From Suillus spraguei (lineage: Eukaryota > Basidiomycota > Agaricomycetes > Boletales > Suillaceae): a DNA stretch of 64,000 bases. Shown piece after piece: positions 10,723 through 21,590 of the stretch. Positions within the stretch are counted from its first letter, which is position 1; every line of letters begins with the position of its first letter. Location: assembly GCA_016800925.1 (NCBI GenBank), contig JABCPU010000032.1, positions 186,001-250,000 on the forward strand, read 5' to 3'. The translations under genes were made by a program, and so were the position numbers. The notes under the pieces are model-generated. The model was not told the DNA's origin and made no database searches. It saw only the letters and a list, made by a program, of their open reading frames with translations.

Positions 10723-13313
10723 TCAACTAAAAGCCTGCGCTTGGACATTATATAAATGAGCATACTCTCCCTGTTGGTTCAACAGTTCCTGGTGCGTCCC
10801 CGTCTCAACCACAGTGCCTCCCTTCATACACCTGCATTCATCGTTCACATCAAGATGAACGCCAATGATCAAAAGGGATACGCACAAGATGAGATCAGCA
10901 AACTTCGTGAGATGCCCAAAACGATGGGTGACGAATATCATGGTCCTTCCTTCGCGTGCCTCCCTGAGTTGCTTAAATAGTTCGTATTCGCCTCCTGGAT
11001 CAAGGGCGGAGCTTGGCTCGTCGACTATGACCAACTTGATGTCCTCGGACAGCATGCGCATAAAGGTCCGGGAGCTGTGCAAGTTAAGTTAAACGTCAAT
11101 GAGGTAGTGGGTAGACTCACGCAACAAGTCTTTGTTTCTCTCCGCCTAAGCGTCATTAATACACGCACCGTCATAGCGAATTAGACGTACCAGACACGTT
11201 TGTTGTTTTCTCCATCTTCTCGTATTCCTTTTCCAGATCCTCGTTCCCCCTCCCTGTATAGCTAAGATAGGCAGTCTGAACAGGTTCAAGGACAGTGTCA
11301 TATCCGTTGGTGAAGTTCTCAATGACATCTTGAGCACCAGCTAACTTCGCTGCTCGAGTAATTTTATCGAGATCTCTTGAAGATGCTGGTGACCCGATCC
11401 CGATATTCTCGCTCATAGATAATGGGAATATAGTATGCTCCTGTGTTAGACTGGCTGTCACAGATCGTAAATCTGCAATTTTATAACCTTCGATAGGATT
11501 TCCGTCGAATAAGACAGTGCCTGATGTAGCGTCGTAGCAGCGAGTCAGGAGCTTGAGTATGGTCGATTTTCCTGAGCCGTTTGCGCCGACAATGACAACT
11601 AATTGACCCGGTTTTATCGACAAGGAGACATCCTTTAATGCATCTCTTTCAGACTTGGCACCGGGATAGTTGAACGATACGTTTCTGTCAGTGAAAAGAT
11701 GAAGAAGAGCAGCCACACAAAACTTGAGATTCATACCGAACTTCTAACGAGACACCTAGAACACCGGCTGCCGGTGAATACGGCATACAGCCGTCCTTCA
11801 TTTTGTTCTTAAGATCGAGAACTCTATAAAAATTCTTCAAGCTAGCCAATTCACTCGGCCAAAAGGTGGTGATATGCCTAGCGAAATAAAACGTGTATCG
11901 AAGATGTGTGGCAGCTTGTTCCAGCATAGCTAGCTGAACAACGGATACCTGACTTGGATTCATAAGAGCCAAAAGTCCGATATATAGCTAACAATATATC
12001 AGTAACACGGGCGCATAAAAGTATATAAACTCACAACAGGCCCGTCATTGCAGAGGTTCGAAAACATACTAGGCAGAGCAGTCGTTGATCGTCTCCACAA
12101 AGTCTCAACATCTCCGTTAGGTATGTGACTAAGTGCATCGTGCACCTTCTGGTACTCTAAAAGAGCGATGTAAGTGATTCTGAGACTCATAAACATTCAA
12201 CACTCGACCTTTTAAAAGATAACTTGATAGATTGCCTCCCATCACCTCAGCTTTGTATTCGTGGGCCGTAAGCAAGGTCAAGGCCTCTTTCCGCAAGTAG
12301 TCATCATTGACCGCTTGTTTCACATAAGCTACGAATGTCAGGTCAGTCGACATAACATTAAACATAAACAAAAGTACAAACCTTTACTCCAGAGATGATT
12401 GTTCCACATATTCTCCAATATCAGGGGCAAAAAACACAGCATAATCAAGACTGGTCCAGCACTCGAAAATTCGGAGCCTAGAAGATGTAGCAATAATCGC
12501 AACTGGAGCAGAAACGAAATAACCTCCTTTCCGAGGTCGAGTAATCCTACAAGACAGCGAAACACCTGCTCAGGGTCGCTTGTAAGACGCGCCTCGTTAT
12601 CTTTTATATACCGTACGTGAGTTCATTTTTCTGAAAACCGCATAAGCGCCACGAACCTTGGGATGTTTCAAGATCACGCGCAAGATTTGCTGACAAGACA
12701 TTTTAGTAGCGTTGAGATGAAAATCAAGGTGCTGATACCTCGAAGTAACCGCTCTTGTAGTCGGTAATTGACGAGCATGCAATATCGATCCTTCACATCG
12801 TTTCTATTGTGACCCATCATCAACGTAACTCGACTAAATTCGAAGGAACCTTACGAAGTCCAATGTACAAATCCGCTGAATGCGGAGCATGAAGCTCGAG
12901 CGATAATGGCCATAAATAGATCTTTGTCCAGACTCGTGTGAAGCTTGCCTTGCAAAACGGAGCGCTGGATCTTTGAGAGCGATCAATATACGAGGCCCAT
13001 CAGTCAAGACGACTTCACTCACAAGAAGTAAAAGGCGGTTTGAAAAGTAGAGCGACAGTGGGCCTTCAATTGCATACCAGAGGTGCGTAACAATCATGAG
13101 CAAGAACAACATGGGGCTGATAGAGTAGATATCCTTGTATGCGCGAGTCAAGAGGGGAATATGTGTCGATACAAGACCCCACTGAAGATCGGGAAGCCTG
13201 AATGATGATGATTCCTCTGCGGCTATCAGTACGCGCCATACTCCAAGCCTTCGTTCAAGGAAAGGCTTTCGCTCTTTCTGTGCGCTAGTTCGAGCCCAAG
13301 GGAAATTAGGCAT
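10723..13313 (-). CDS. ABC transporter copy B (half-size exporter type)
   Basis: This is the second tandem copy, with ATG at 13313 (MPNFPWARTSAQKERKPFLE) and TGA at 10723-10725. About ten short introns separate exons for a membrane domain (exons with LSLYFSNRLLLL, KEVISFLLQLRLLLHLLG, PVLIMLCFLPLILE and GLLALMNPSQVSVVQLAMLE) and a nucleotide-binding domain. The latter has Walker A GANGSGKST, Q-loop TASLTQEHTIFP, signature NVSGGEKQRL, Walker B LVIVDEPSSALDPGG and the switch His in FVTHR. The arrangement is one membrane domain followed by one ATPase domain, as in ABCB-type half transporters; the substrate is unknown. At one intron (about 12650-12600) the AG acceptor used by copy A is changed to CG, but an AG about a dozen bases downstream restores the frame (Q-DNEARLTSDPEQVFR), so this copy can still encode a full protein a few residues shorter. 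An unusual acidic insert (about RGNEDLEKEYEKMEK) lies before the signature in both copies. Confidence 0.75.
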
Positions 13314-13829
13314 GATTTGAGTGAAACCACCGACAGGATGAGATGCTGTGGGATTGAGATAGCATGGCTTTAATACTGTGCCTAGGCGAACGGCCCGTGA
13401 CAGGGTCGACAAGCTGATGAAAATAAGTTAGCGTCCAGTGGCACATGGAAGGCGTAGAGCGCTCGAGTCACTGGCATGTTCTATGTAGTCATGTTTCTCA
13501 TGAACACAGTCGGAAGTATGGAGTCCCCGAGCCTAATAGTCACTGGTTGAGATCCAAGCAAGACACGAGGCGAACAAGAATAAGGCAAGTTAAAGTTGTT
13601 CATCGAGCTCGAGTCTTATGTAATACAAGGCTGGCACTGCACAACAAAAGCCTATTGTTAGTAAGTACTTTATTTTACCGACACCCTGGGCCGTGCAGTG
13701 CACGGCCATTCAGCCATCCGGATCAAGTGAGTCACGGTCTGCCTAATACCAAAGTAGGCTGTCCAGTGACCGCTGACTCAAGAAATCTACGATCCCAATC
13801 AACATCTCACACTTTTCAAGGACACGTCG
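13314..13829. other. Divergent promoter region of duplication unit 2
   Basis: Sequence between the start of transporter copy B and the small gene. I see no separate gene; a 188-codon plus-strand frame across it is a frame shadow without motifs. Confidence 0.5.
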
Positions 13830-14284
13830 AACACAGATTTCACTTCAGATCTCTACATCGCAGTATTCCCACAGGCACGCACCCCCGAGCCACACGTCGA
13901 ACTCGTCATCCTTACTGGCCGCGCCTCAGGTTGCCTCGTCTACATTCACACCGACCGCGACATGTCGCCTGTCTGGACATAACAATGCAGAGTTCAGCGC
14001 TTCAAGGGTGACACATTCATCTCATCGCTGCTCCGTCGATCAGATCCATCAACGTGTACCCGATTACTCGCGGCGCAGGCCGTGCTTGCGCCTCAGAATA
14101 ATGAGTCTCGGGAGTGTTCCCGTGAGCGCTGGCAGTTGTGCAGATGTTGCATGATATGGAACCTGTGGTCTTGAAGCGCTACAGCCTGCAAGGCGAATTC
14201 GTGCGTTTTGCAGAGGGGAACAAGGCATGTGTCAAGAGGGATGAATTTCCCGACGTCGCTGTGTCTGGTTCTGTTAGTGAATGA
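13830..14284 (+). pseudogene. Small uncharacterised protein, nonsense-mutated copy
   Basis: The plus-strand reading SDLYIAVFPQ...EPHVELVI-LTGRASGCLVYIHTDRDMSPVWT is followed by TAA at about 13979, where a Tyr codon is expected, then QCRVQRFKGDTFISSLL. After frame changes comes a good C-terminal match (LHDMEPVVLKRYSLQGEF, FAEGNKACVKRDEFPDVAVS) ending at TGA 14282-14284. It belongs to the same family as 10526-10684 and shows what that copy lost. At least one nonsense change and one or more indels make it a pseudogene. Function unknown. Confidence 0.6.
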
Positions 14285-14343
14285 CTGCTAACCGAGTGAT
14301 AGTATTCATCAGGGAAACGTAATTTACTACAGATTGCTACGGA

Positions 14344-14367
14344 GTGCTACGGAGCACTCCGTAGCAC
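14344..14367. repeat. 24-bp perfect palindrome
   Basis: GTGCTACGGAG and its reverse complement are separated by CA, giving an 11-bp hairpin stem with a 2-nt loop. It is preceded by a partial direct repeat (GCTACGGAGT). It lies in the convergent intergenic space between the small-gene remnant and the SWIM/RING gene. Confidence 0.85.
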
Positions 14368-14787
14368 GATCCAACCCGCTGATGTTGCGTTCTAATATCT
14401 CCCGGTACTGAAGAGACCTTCGAAATACTATCTTGTATCGAAACATAAACATTAGCTCATAGGGGATGTGGCTGAATAACGCATACACGTGCCATCAGAA
14501 AATGAAATAATCATTAAACACGCACCCTCTTTAGCGATCAACTCAAGCGCCTCGAGGCATGATGAAGGAACCAAGATTCGAGGATACTAGTATATGTAGT
14601 AGACTGATCGGTGACATGTACACTAACGATTAGGGCGGCAATTCGAAGGCGCAATCGTATATAGACCTGCAAGAGATTTAAATGGTGCTGTACTATGATG
14701 AGATGGAGGAGATGCAAATTGGAAAAAAAGTATGAGATGATAGATCAAGAGGCCGGATCACGGGTACATATGAAAGATAAAACCCGT

Positions 14788-16449
14788 CTAAAACAGGTTT
14801 TCATAATCTTGATGACCGTAGTGCCGATACCCACGCCTGGAGCCATGGTAATCTACAGCAAGTGATCAGTGATAGGCGCCCGTGTTTGACAGGATAGGAG
14901 GGTTGCGATGCGGAAGCTTGAAGGGATCAGAAGAATGGTAAAAATGGACGCACAGGAGCTGGTATCGCGCTCTTGACTCAAGCCTGCAACACTACCGAGG
15001 TTAATATATCCCTCCGATATTGATGCCTTTCCTTTCCCAGAGGCCTGCCCACCTGCGCTAACGTTGACCCATGGAGAACGGCAGAAGACACAAGTGATGT
15101 TTTGTCCACAGGATTTAGCCCCTACATCAATACATCAGTTCCACACTTCACTAGCAAGTACATGACGCGTACATTGTGTGAAGCACTCCTTGTGCACAGC
15201 GTTCGCACAAGTTTCGCACCAGATGAGGGTGTTCCCTTCTACACCATGCATGCTCTCGTAGCAGATGGGGCAGTCGTCCTCTGGGCCAGGCGTGCGGCGC
15301 TTTTTTGCAGCCTCTGACTCTTCCGAAGGGGTAGTAGCCTTGCCAGTTGCGCGTGCATATGCATCGCGAGCACGTTGGTTGATGACAGAGTTGGGTGCCG
15401 GAGGCGCGTGCGAGAATATTTCCTGAAGTTCGGAGCTGAGAAGTGCTCTGCAGGGTGATAATTGAGAGGTGAGAGCTGTATCAACGTGAGGTACTGACTT
15501 TTGGTACCACAAGCCGGAGCTCTGGCTGACTTGGAGAACTGTAGGAAAGGTTCAGCCGTTTGCAGGGACAGTAGCGGAAATAGAACTGCGAGCACCTTTC
15601 AAAAAGATGAACAACTTAACGTAAGATAGTTAAAAATGAATGTGATGTGAAGTAAGAGCGGCCTTACTATGTGCTTGCAGTGATTACCCTTGCTGGCATC
15701 TGGACCTGTCAAACACCGGAGTCAGGGGCTAATTGGAAGCGAAAAAAAACGCGACATGCAGTTGCAGGATGGCGTTTTGTCGATGATCACAGTATACACC
15801 TATGTTAATGTGAGCCTGTTAAACGATCAAATGAAGGAGCACACACATTCCCTGTAGAGCCTAACACGCTGAACTCCTCGCGTAGCTCGTCGTCGGTACG
15901 CTTTCTGTCAACCATAAAAAATCTTGGTCGTGATCGATGACATGTTCCACCAAATCTAGGAGAAACATGTTACCTTTGTGACATGACCCTATCTACGCGG
16001 TCGAGAATATTCTGCGGACACTTCTTCTTGAACATTGCACCGCGTTTCTCTGGTGCAGGCTCATTAGGGTCTTTCTTCTTCTTCCTTTGTTTCTTAACGG
16101 GAGGTAGGGCCTCTTCAGCCGGGGGCTGAGACTGTGCGTGAGGATGGGTAGTTTGGGGGTACAGGTAGCTGTAGTTGTATGAAGAATATGGGACTGATGG
16201 CATCGTCATCACAGAAGTAGCAGGAGGGGTGTATGAATAACTATAAGGAGCTTTACTATCAAAAGTAGAGCTATAAGACATCAAATTCGGATCGGGGCCC
16301 TTGGCAGTGGTGTTGACCCTGAAAGTCGTAGAAGATGACGCGGGAATGCATGCTGGCGCTGTCCTCTTGTACATTGGGTCTGGGCCACTAAGATCAGCAT
16401 AATCCCAGTCTTCAGTTTCGCGCTGTCGTTTCTTCGCTTTTGATGGCAT
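14788..16449 (-). CDS. SWIM and RING zinc-finger protein (putative E3 ubiquitin ligase)
   Basis: Nine exons (16449-15974, 15904-15847, 15799-15760, 15705-15668, 15614-15596, 15538-15499, 15447-15173, 15121-14954, 14852-14788) encode 392 residues without interruption. The N-terminus is Ser/Tyr/Pro-rich with a basic patch (KKQRKKKKDP). A SWIM finger follows, C-x-C-x8-C-x-H (CNCPDASKGNHCKH), then FIFLKVLQVSQ and a RING-like finger, DDCPIC...WCETCANAVHKECF...CVFC. The tail is Gly/Tyr/Arg-rich. SWIM plus RING is the layout of MEX/ZSWIM2-type ubiquitin ligases, so E3 activity is inferred. The third intron must be GC-AG (donor GCATGT) to give the second SWIM cysteine (split TGT codon); a GT donor two bases further would shift the frame. 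The other introns are GT-AG, 47-101 nt. Confidence 0.88.
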
Positions 16450-17064
16450 GTTAAACGTAGAAACTGGAGTAAAGGAAGGCCAGATTTTCTGGACGAGTGC
16501 AAGACGAGCGCAGTCTCAAAAAACTTGAGCAGCTGATACTGTTGAGGTGAAACTATAAAAGCGGGGTCGGGGTATGAACCAAGCATGCACAAATAATTTA
16601 AGAGACGGCTTGGCTGGTTGACCGGCACTATACAATAAAGGTGGTCGTTATTGCGCCTTCCACATATTCATATTCACGTTCAAACTGGCGTGTGCGCATC
16701 CTTTTCTTTAGAAGTTTGAGTGAAATATATTCGAATTCCGGTCGGGGGAGCTCACTGACGTAAAAGCTAGCATGCCTGCACTTGCCCTTCGGAAAGCTTC
16801 TCTAGTGTTCTTCCCACTGGCTGGTGGAGAGGATGGCATCACGATATGGGCGTCTGCACTGACACATTCCTGATATATCGCCTGCACAGCCATGCAACAG
16901 CTGCCTTGCCTATCTAAAGCACCATCCATCGCTTACCATCTTTTTTACACCCGGAGACTAGGCTCTTCGAGATAAATTAATCAGAGAAAGACAGTCATCC
17001 CTTCGTATCATTACGGCCAGGAATTTATTCTAAGTCACTCCCAGTGCACTTTCGAACTTTGTCT
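16450..17064. other. Divergent promoter region between the SWIM/RING gene and the NLR remnant
   Basis: No further gene was recognised. A TATA-like CTATAAAAG lies at about 16553-16561, roughly 100 bases upstream of the SWIM/RING start on the other strand; its role is not established. Confidence 0.4.
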
Positions 17065-18705
17065 ATGGACGAAGACAATTCTCAGCAAAAGCGCTCTGGG
17101 TGGCCAAATCCAAGTCGCTCAGATTCACAGGAATGCGCCAGCAGAACGACCATTGAAAGTGAGGTATGGCATGTTTTAAACTACTGGTTGTTTGTCATAG
17201 TTCCTGACGTCCATACTCAGGCTGAACATCTCGACCCGAATTTTGTGAGCGAAAGAATCGCTGATGCTACTAAAGATCTCGCAGGCATCGGCCATGTCCC
17301 AACAATAGTCCAAGATACATTTTCAGCGACCAACAATCTACCATCTGTTTCCGATACAATCGACATATTTTCTGCGTTTCTTAGACCTTTGAAGGTGTTC
17401 AATTCCATTGCCGACGAGATCGCAAATGTACAGTCATCTATCTCTCTTCTGTGCGTGACTCATATTCACAGCAGGTCCATCCCTACGCGAAGGTGGCACT
17501 GGGTAGCTTCACTTGCGCGTCCAAGGTAGGCTTCTTTCCCAATCATCACCATCACAGGTTGACGAAGTTTCGGTAACAGATGATTCTTGATCAGGCAGAT
17601 CATGATGTCGCTATTTCCGATCTGCTCTCAAAGATCTCCGAAGTCTATGTAAGTCTGTTACAATTTCGCCAGATGGACACCGCATCATGTCCGGTTCAGA
17701 TGACAAGACAGTTCGAGTGTGGGATATGGAGACTGGTCAACCATTGGGTCCCCCTCTCCGAGGCCACATCAACTCCGTTGAGTCGGTTGCAATCTCGTTG
17801 GATGAACATCATATCGTGTCTGGTTCAGGTGATGTGAGCATTCGGGTGTGGGATATTAGGCATTAGGTGCACCTCTCCAAGGGCACACGGGTGTTGTTTG
17901 CTCCGTTGCGATTTCACTGGACGGGAACATCATGTCTGGTTCGGACAGCAAGACAATCCGGACGTGGGATATGGAAACCGGCGAGGGATTGGGTGTCCGT
18001 CTCCAAGGGCACACTGACGCTGTGTGTTCTGTCGCAATTTCGCCAGACGGAAATCACATTGTGTCTGGTTCACGTGACAAGATAATCCGGTTGTGGGATG
18101 CGGAGACCAGAAAGGCATTTGGCGTCCCTCTCGACGAGCATACCGACTGTGTTCGGTCCATTGTGATCTCACCAGACGGACATCACATCGTGTCTGGTTC
18201 AGACGACAAGGTCAAGCGGGTGTGGATATAGAGACTGGCAAGGCATTGGATGCCCTTCGAGGCCATGCTGCAGGGGTTCAATCTGTCGCAATTTCACCGA
18301 ATGCAAAATACATTGTGTCTGGTTCTGATGACACGATAATTCAGGCGTGGGACGTGACCCGGGCATTGGGTACCTTTCTCCGAGGACACACTGCCAGCGT
18401 TGTCTGTCGCAATCTCCCCTGATGGCCAATCCATCGTGTCTGGTTCAGACAACACAACCATCAGGGTGTGGGATTTAGGATTTCTCGACAGAAAACAACC
18501 CGAGGCACCTGCAATATGCTTCTCGTCCAATCCCACTCATGTTCTTCAATTTGCCACTTCTTTCCTCCAAGGTTCTGAAACTCCAACCCTCCTTGAGCCG
18601 ACCAAGGAGGGATGGATCATTGGCCCCGAAGGCGGCTTCTTCTCTGGATCCCACCCTATTTTCACCCGGTCAGGCAATACTCTAGTAAGACCTTGGATTT
18701 GAGTT
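17065..18705 (+). pseudogene. NLR-type gene remnant: N-terminal domain joined to WD40 repeats, NACHT domain missing
   Basis: Starting at ATG 17065, exons with plausible introns give MDEDNSQQKRSGWPNPSR, then AEHLDPNFVSERIADATKDL, then VHPYAKVALGSFTCASK and ILDQADHDVAISDLLSKISEVY. That series is typical of the N-terminus of Agaricomycete NACHT-WD40 proteins. Directly after a donor-like GTAAGT the sequence enters a WD40 repeat (SVTISPDGHRIMSGSDDK). No P-loop or other NACHT motif remains between them. About seven WD40 blades follow (17665-18480) with the repeated pattern GHT-x-SVAISPDG-x-IVSGSDD-x-TIRVWD, but the frame is broken by a TAG near 17865 and by indels near 18225 and 18400. Such STAND proteins are thought to act in non-self recognition; this one cannot signal because the NTPase module is gone. 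Confidence 0.82.
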
Positions 18706-20030
18706 ATCTTACGCATGGTACATCGTGGCACAAGTGTAGAGATCCGAACTAATGGAACTACATAACAAATGCATATATGCACCTTCACAGAATTTGTACG
18801 ATACATGCTGATATTTCGTTTCCCACACTGCAAGCCTTAAGGGTGGGGAATGTCGTGTTATGGAACAGATATCAGAGAGTGCGATTGTGTCCCAAGATGT
18901 GGACTGCCACCTGGCAAAATTTCAAAGTACTACAAGGATATGGATATGTATGTGATAATGTACGTTCGATGGCTTCTTTTTCGTGTTCCAGCAGGGCAGG
19001 TCAAATTCTGCCATCTGCCAGGCAGAGCTGGTTCTGCCAAACTGGCTGGCAGGATGGCGGAACAACACTAGCCAAGGTTACTTATGGTGACTGTGAGGCG
19101 ACACAGTTGCATTGACAACGGCGGCACACATTTACAATGCATTGATACGGTGCATGTACAGTTGGTTTGAGAAGATTCTTAGCTTGACATGCCTGCGATA
19201 TTAGTAGTTGCGCATAGATAGAAATGCAGGAGAGGAGATGACGACATAGAATGACCTCATGGGGTAGGAGGCTGAGCAGCGGTCCGAGAAACAACACGAC
19301 GAGGACGACGTGGGATACACCCGAGCGCAAGCCAGAGGTTGTCACAACATCTATAGTCGTATTCTTGTTGTTGTTATTGTTGTTGTTGTTGTTGTTGTTG
19401 TTTGTAAATCTTGGGTCACCGGCTCTGTCTTAGAGGGTTGTGACGGTGGCGTCGACTGAGGATGCGTGACACAAGCCAGCTGAGCTGTTTGTGAGGGTGG
19501 CTGACTAACTTGAGCTTTAGTGCGCACGGGGACAGGCGCCGCTACCCAGTATCTCTGGAGATTCGGTCATGGATAGCAGAACGAGGGATGACGGATATAC
19601 TACTCACTCTTGATGATCTTCCTGCGGAGACTATTACAGGCTGTGATCCTGTGTGCCTGGCGAACAACCTGCGCTTGGAAGATGTGGGCTGATTTGGTAG
19701 CTGGCGCTGTTGAGATGATGTAAAGATGCTCATGAAGCGATGAGCAAAGAAAGCGGGAGTGACGCTTGGAACGACGGATGGTCGAGACGGTACAGAGGGA
19801 TAAGACGACTGCGAATATTATGTATGAGTGCTTATCGTTAACACTGGCTTTTTGCACAATGAAAGTCTACCTGAAAAAAGTTGCCGTAAGGATCATCTCG
19901 CACATCCTCGAAGATCTCATCATCCCGCGATTGTGCATGACGGTTTGTAGCATCACCCTATGATTACCCTGTAAGCAATGCAAGACAGGCAGACGAAAAC
20001 GAAAGCACTGACATCTAGGCTGGGCCGTGA
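18706..20030. other. Intergenic, no recognisable gene
   Basis: Apart from the TTG microsatellite I see nothing that supports a gene. Short open frames here lack motifs and intron structure. Confidence 0.5.
19365..19404 (+). repeat. TTG trinucleotide microsatellite
   Basis: About twelve TTG units with one TTA interruption. In one frame it would read as a poly-Leu tract, which is not evidence for a gene. Confidence 0.9.
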
Positions 20031-21050
20031 TGATTGAATTTCCTGCTCTGTATTACTATTTTTGACCTTGAGTATGGTCGTGAAAGGACGTACTGCAATT
20101 TCATGAGCTATATCTTTGACTACCCACAGAGAAATTTTACGGTCATATCCGCCATACACCAGGTACCTCCCATCTTGAGAGAACGATGCACAACAAAGAT
20201 CCATCTCATGTTGTTGAAATGACTGGCCAAGTGGCTGATGAGACACCGTGTCCCATAGCTGAGCAATGCCGCGACAACCCACGCACACGAGTAGATTGTG
20301 TTTTGGTGAAAGTGCGACAGAATTGACTGCAAAGTTCTGCTCCAAGTGATGGAGCTGTGTACCCGAGCTGTCAAAAACACGTGCGAAATTGTCGGAGGCG
20401 GCGTATAATTTGGTACTGTCCAACGACCACGCTATCGAGGTCACACTGGTCCCAAGGCCTTCGACGGGGTCAACGACAAGCTGGCCTGTCTTGGAGTCCC
20501 AAATGCAGAGTGTCTTGTTGCTTCCACCCGATGCAATTCTGTCGCCTGAAGGTGAATATGCTAGAGCAAGCACCCAGGCCTGCTTGGACTCGATAGGCTC
20601 CACCTCTACATCCCCGCTCCCTGCTTTCCGAATGAGGATCGTTCCGTCGTTTGATCCGCTGGCAATATTGTCGCCGCTAGGAGACCATGAGAGTGATCGC
20701 ACGCCTCCAGTATGACCCGTCCAAATGCCTTCGATCATCTTTCCTTACGTGTCCCACCGCTGGACACTTCCGTCTCCCCTCCCACGTGTAATTTGCTTAC
20801 CATCTGGTGAAAGCGTCAATGTATATATCTTTCCGCCTTCACCATTCCATGGCTCCCCGATAACAAGTCCTGTATCGCAGCTTCACTTGCGCATCGTACC
20901 GTCTGCTGAACCACTCACGACGTGGACATTGTCGTGCAAGAAGACGAAATCCCAAACAGTATTCTCATGACCCTCAAATGCGTACTTTGAAACTGGCTTT
21001 TGGATTGTGCTGGGGGTGAAGCTTCCTCGGCGGGTGGCGTCCCAGGGGAT
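20031..21050 (-). pseudogene. WD40 repeat protein gene with nonsense mutations
   Basis: Minus-strand reading from about 21040 gives STIQKPVSKYAFEGHENTVW, DFVFLHDNVHVVSGSADGTM-RK, then TGA where Trp is expected (about 20886), and the next blade GLVIGEPWNGEGG...TLSPDGKQITRGRGDGSVQRWD followed by TAA (about 20744). It then runs openly through further blades (GHTGGVRSLSWSPSGDNIAS, SLAYSPSGDRIASGG-like repeats, VYGGYDRKISLWVVKDI). Roughly seven WD40 blades are present, which would form one propeller. Two in-frame stops in blade motifs indicate a pseudogene, although the segment 20738-19953 is still open. The C-terminal extension after KDIAHE is not blade-like and probably includes intron or flanking sequence. 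It resembles stand-alone WD40 proteins common in Agaricomycetes; a partner is unknown. Confidence 0.78.
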
Positions 21051-21439
21051 TCAGAAATTCAAGTGTCTGTATGGCTTTCCATATTTGACTTAGTTCGTAA
21101 TCAAATATCATAGTATCACTGCTCACCGGTCGCTCTGCTGGTCTCTCGCTTGTTTGAAAGCTAGAACGGAGGGCAAAATCCATGTCCCGTGGTATGGATT
21201 CCATGAGGCAGCGCTAATCGGTTCATAGCCTCCTAGTACGTATCACCTCGGAAGGGCAAATATAGTCGAGGAAACAAGAACACACCGATCCCCCTGCTTG
21301 TCCCATCAGTTGGTGTGTTTTTTACTCAGTAACACCTACTCCAGCAACTATACTATGATTTATGGCATCCCAGACCGCACAAGATTCTTCCAGCCGAAGC
21401 TCCTGTGCACGCATTATAACTGAAGGTCAGTAAATTTGA

Positions 21440-21590
21440 AACTGTTCGAACGGTCGCGAGTCGCACGAGGTGTTCGGAGGCCAATAGAAGCTACCAGTCT
21501 TACCTTACTGGGAAGGTTCTACGGCAGTGGCCTGGCTCTCCGTAATGATTTATCTAGTTCATACATCACAAGTACTGCACCTGCCAAGCT
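21440..21590 (+). repeat. Dispersed repeat, copy B
   Basis: Counterpart of 1305-1450 (opposite strand): shares TCGCGAGTCGCAC, GTGTTCGGAGGCCAATA and AAGCTAC, and continues with TTACCTTACTGGGAAGGTTC-like sequence and TGGCCTGGCTCTCC. Confidence 0.6.

Larger units (their letters stand above)
10723..14290. repeat. Tandem duplication unit 2
   Basis: Direct repeat of 6950-10690 with moderate divergence, containing transporter copy B (-) and the longer but nonsense-mutated small gene (+). Confidence 0.85.

Noticed and set aside
17930..18429. Minus-strand open frames across the WD40 repeats
   Set aside because: The repeats are unmistakable on the plus strand; these frames mirror the repeated codons.
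19251..19433. Plus-strand open frame with a poly-Leu stretch
   Set aside because: It is produced by the TTG microsatellite, and the flanking residues show no gene-like pattern.
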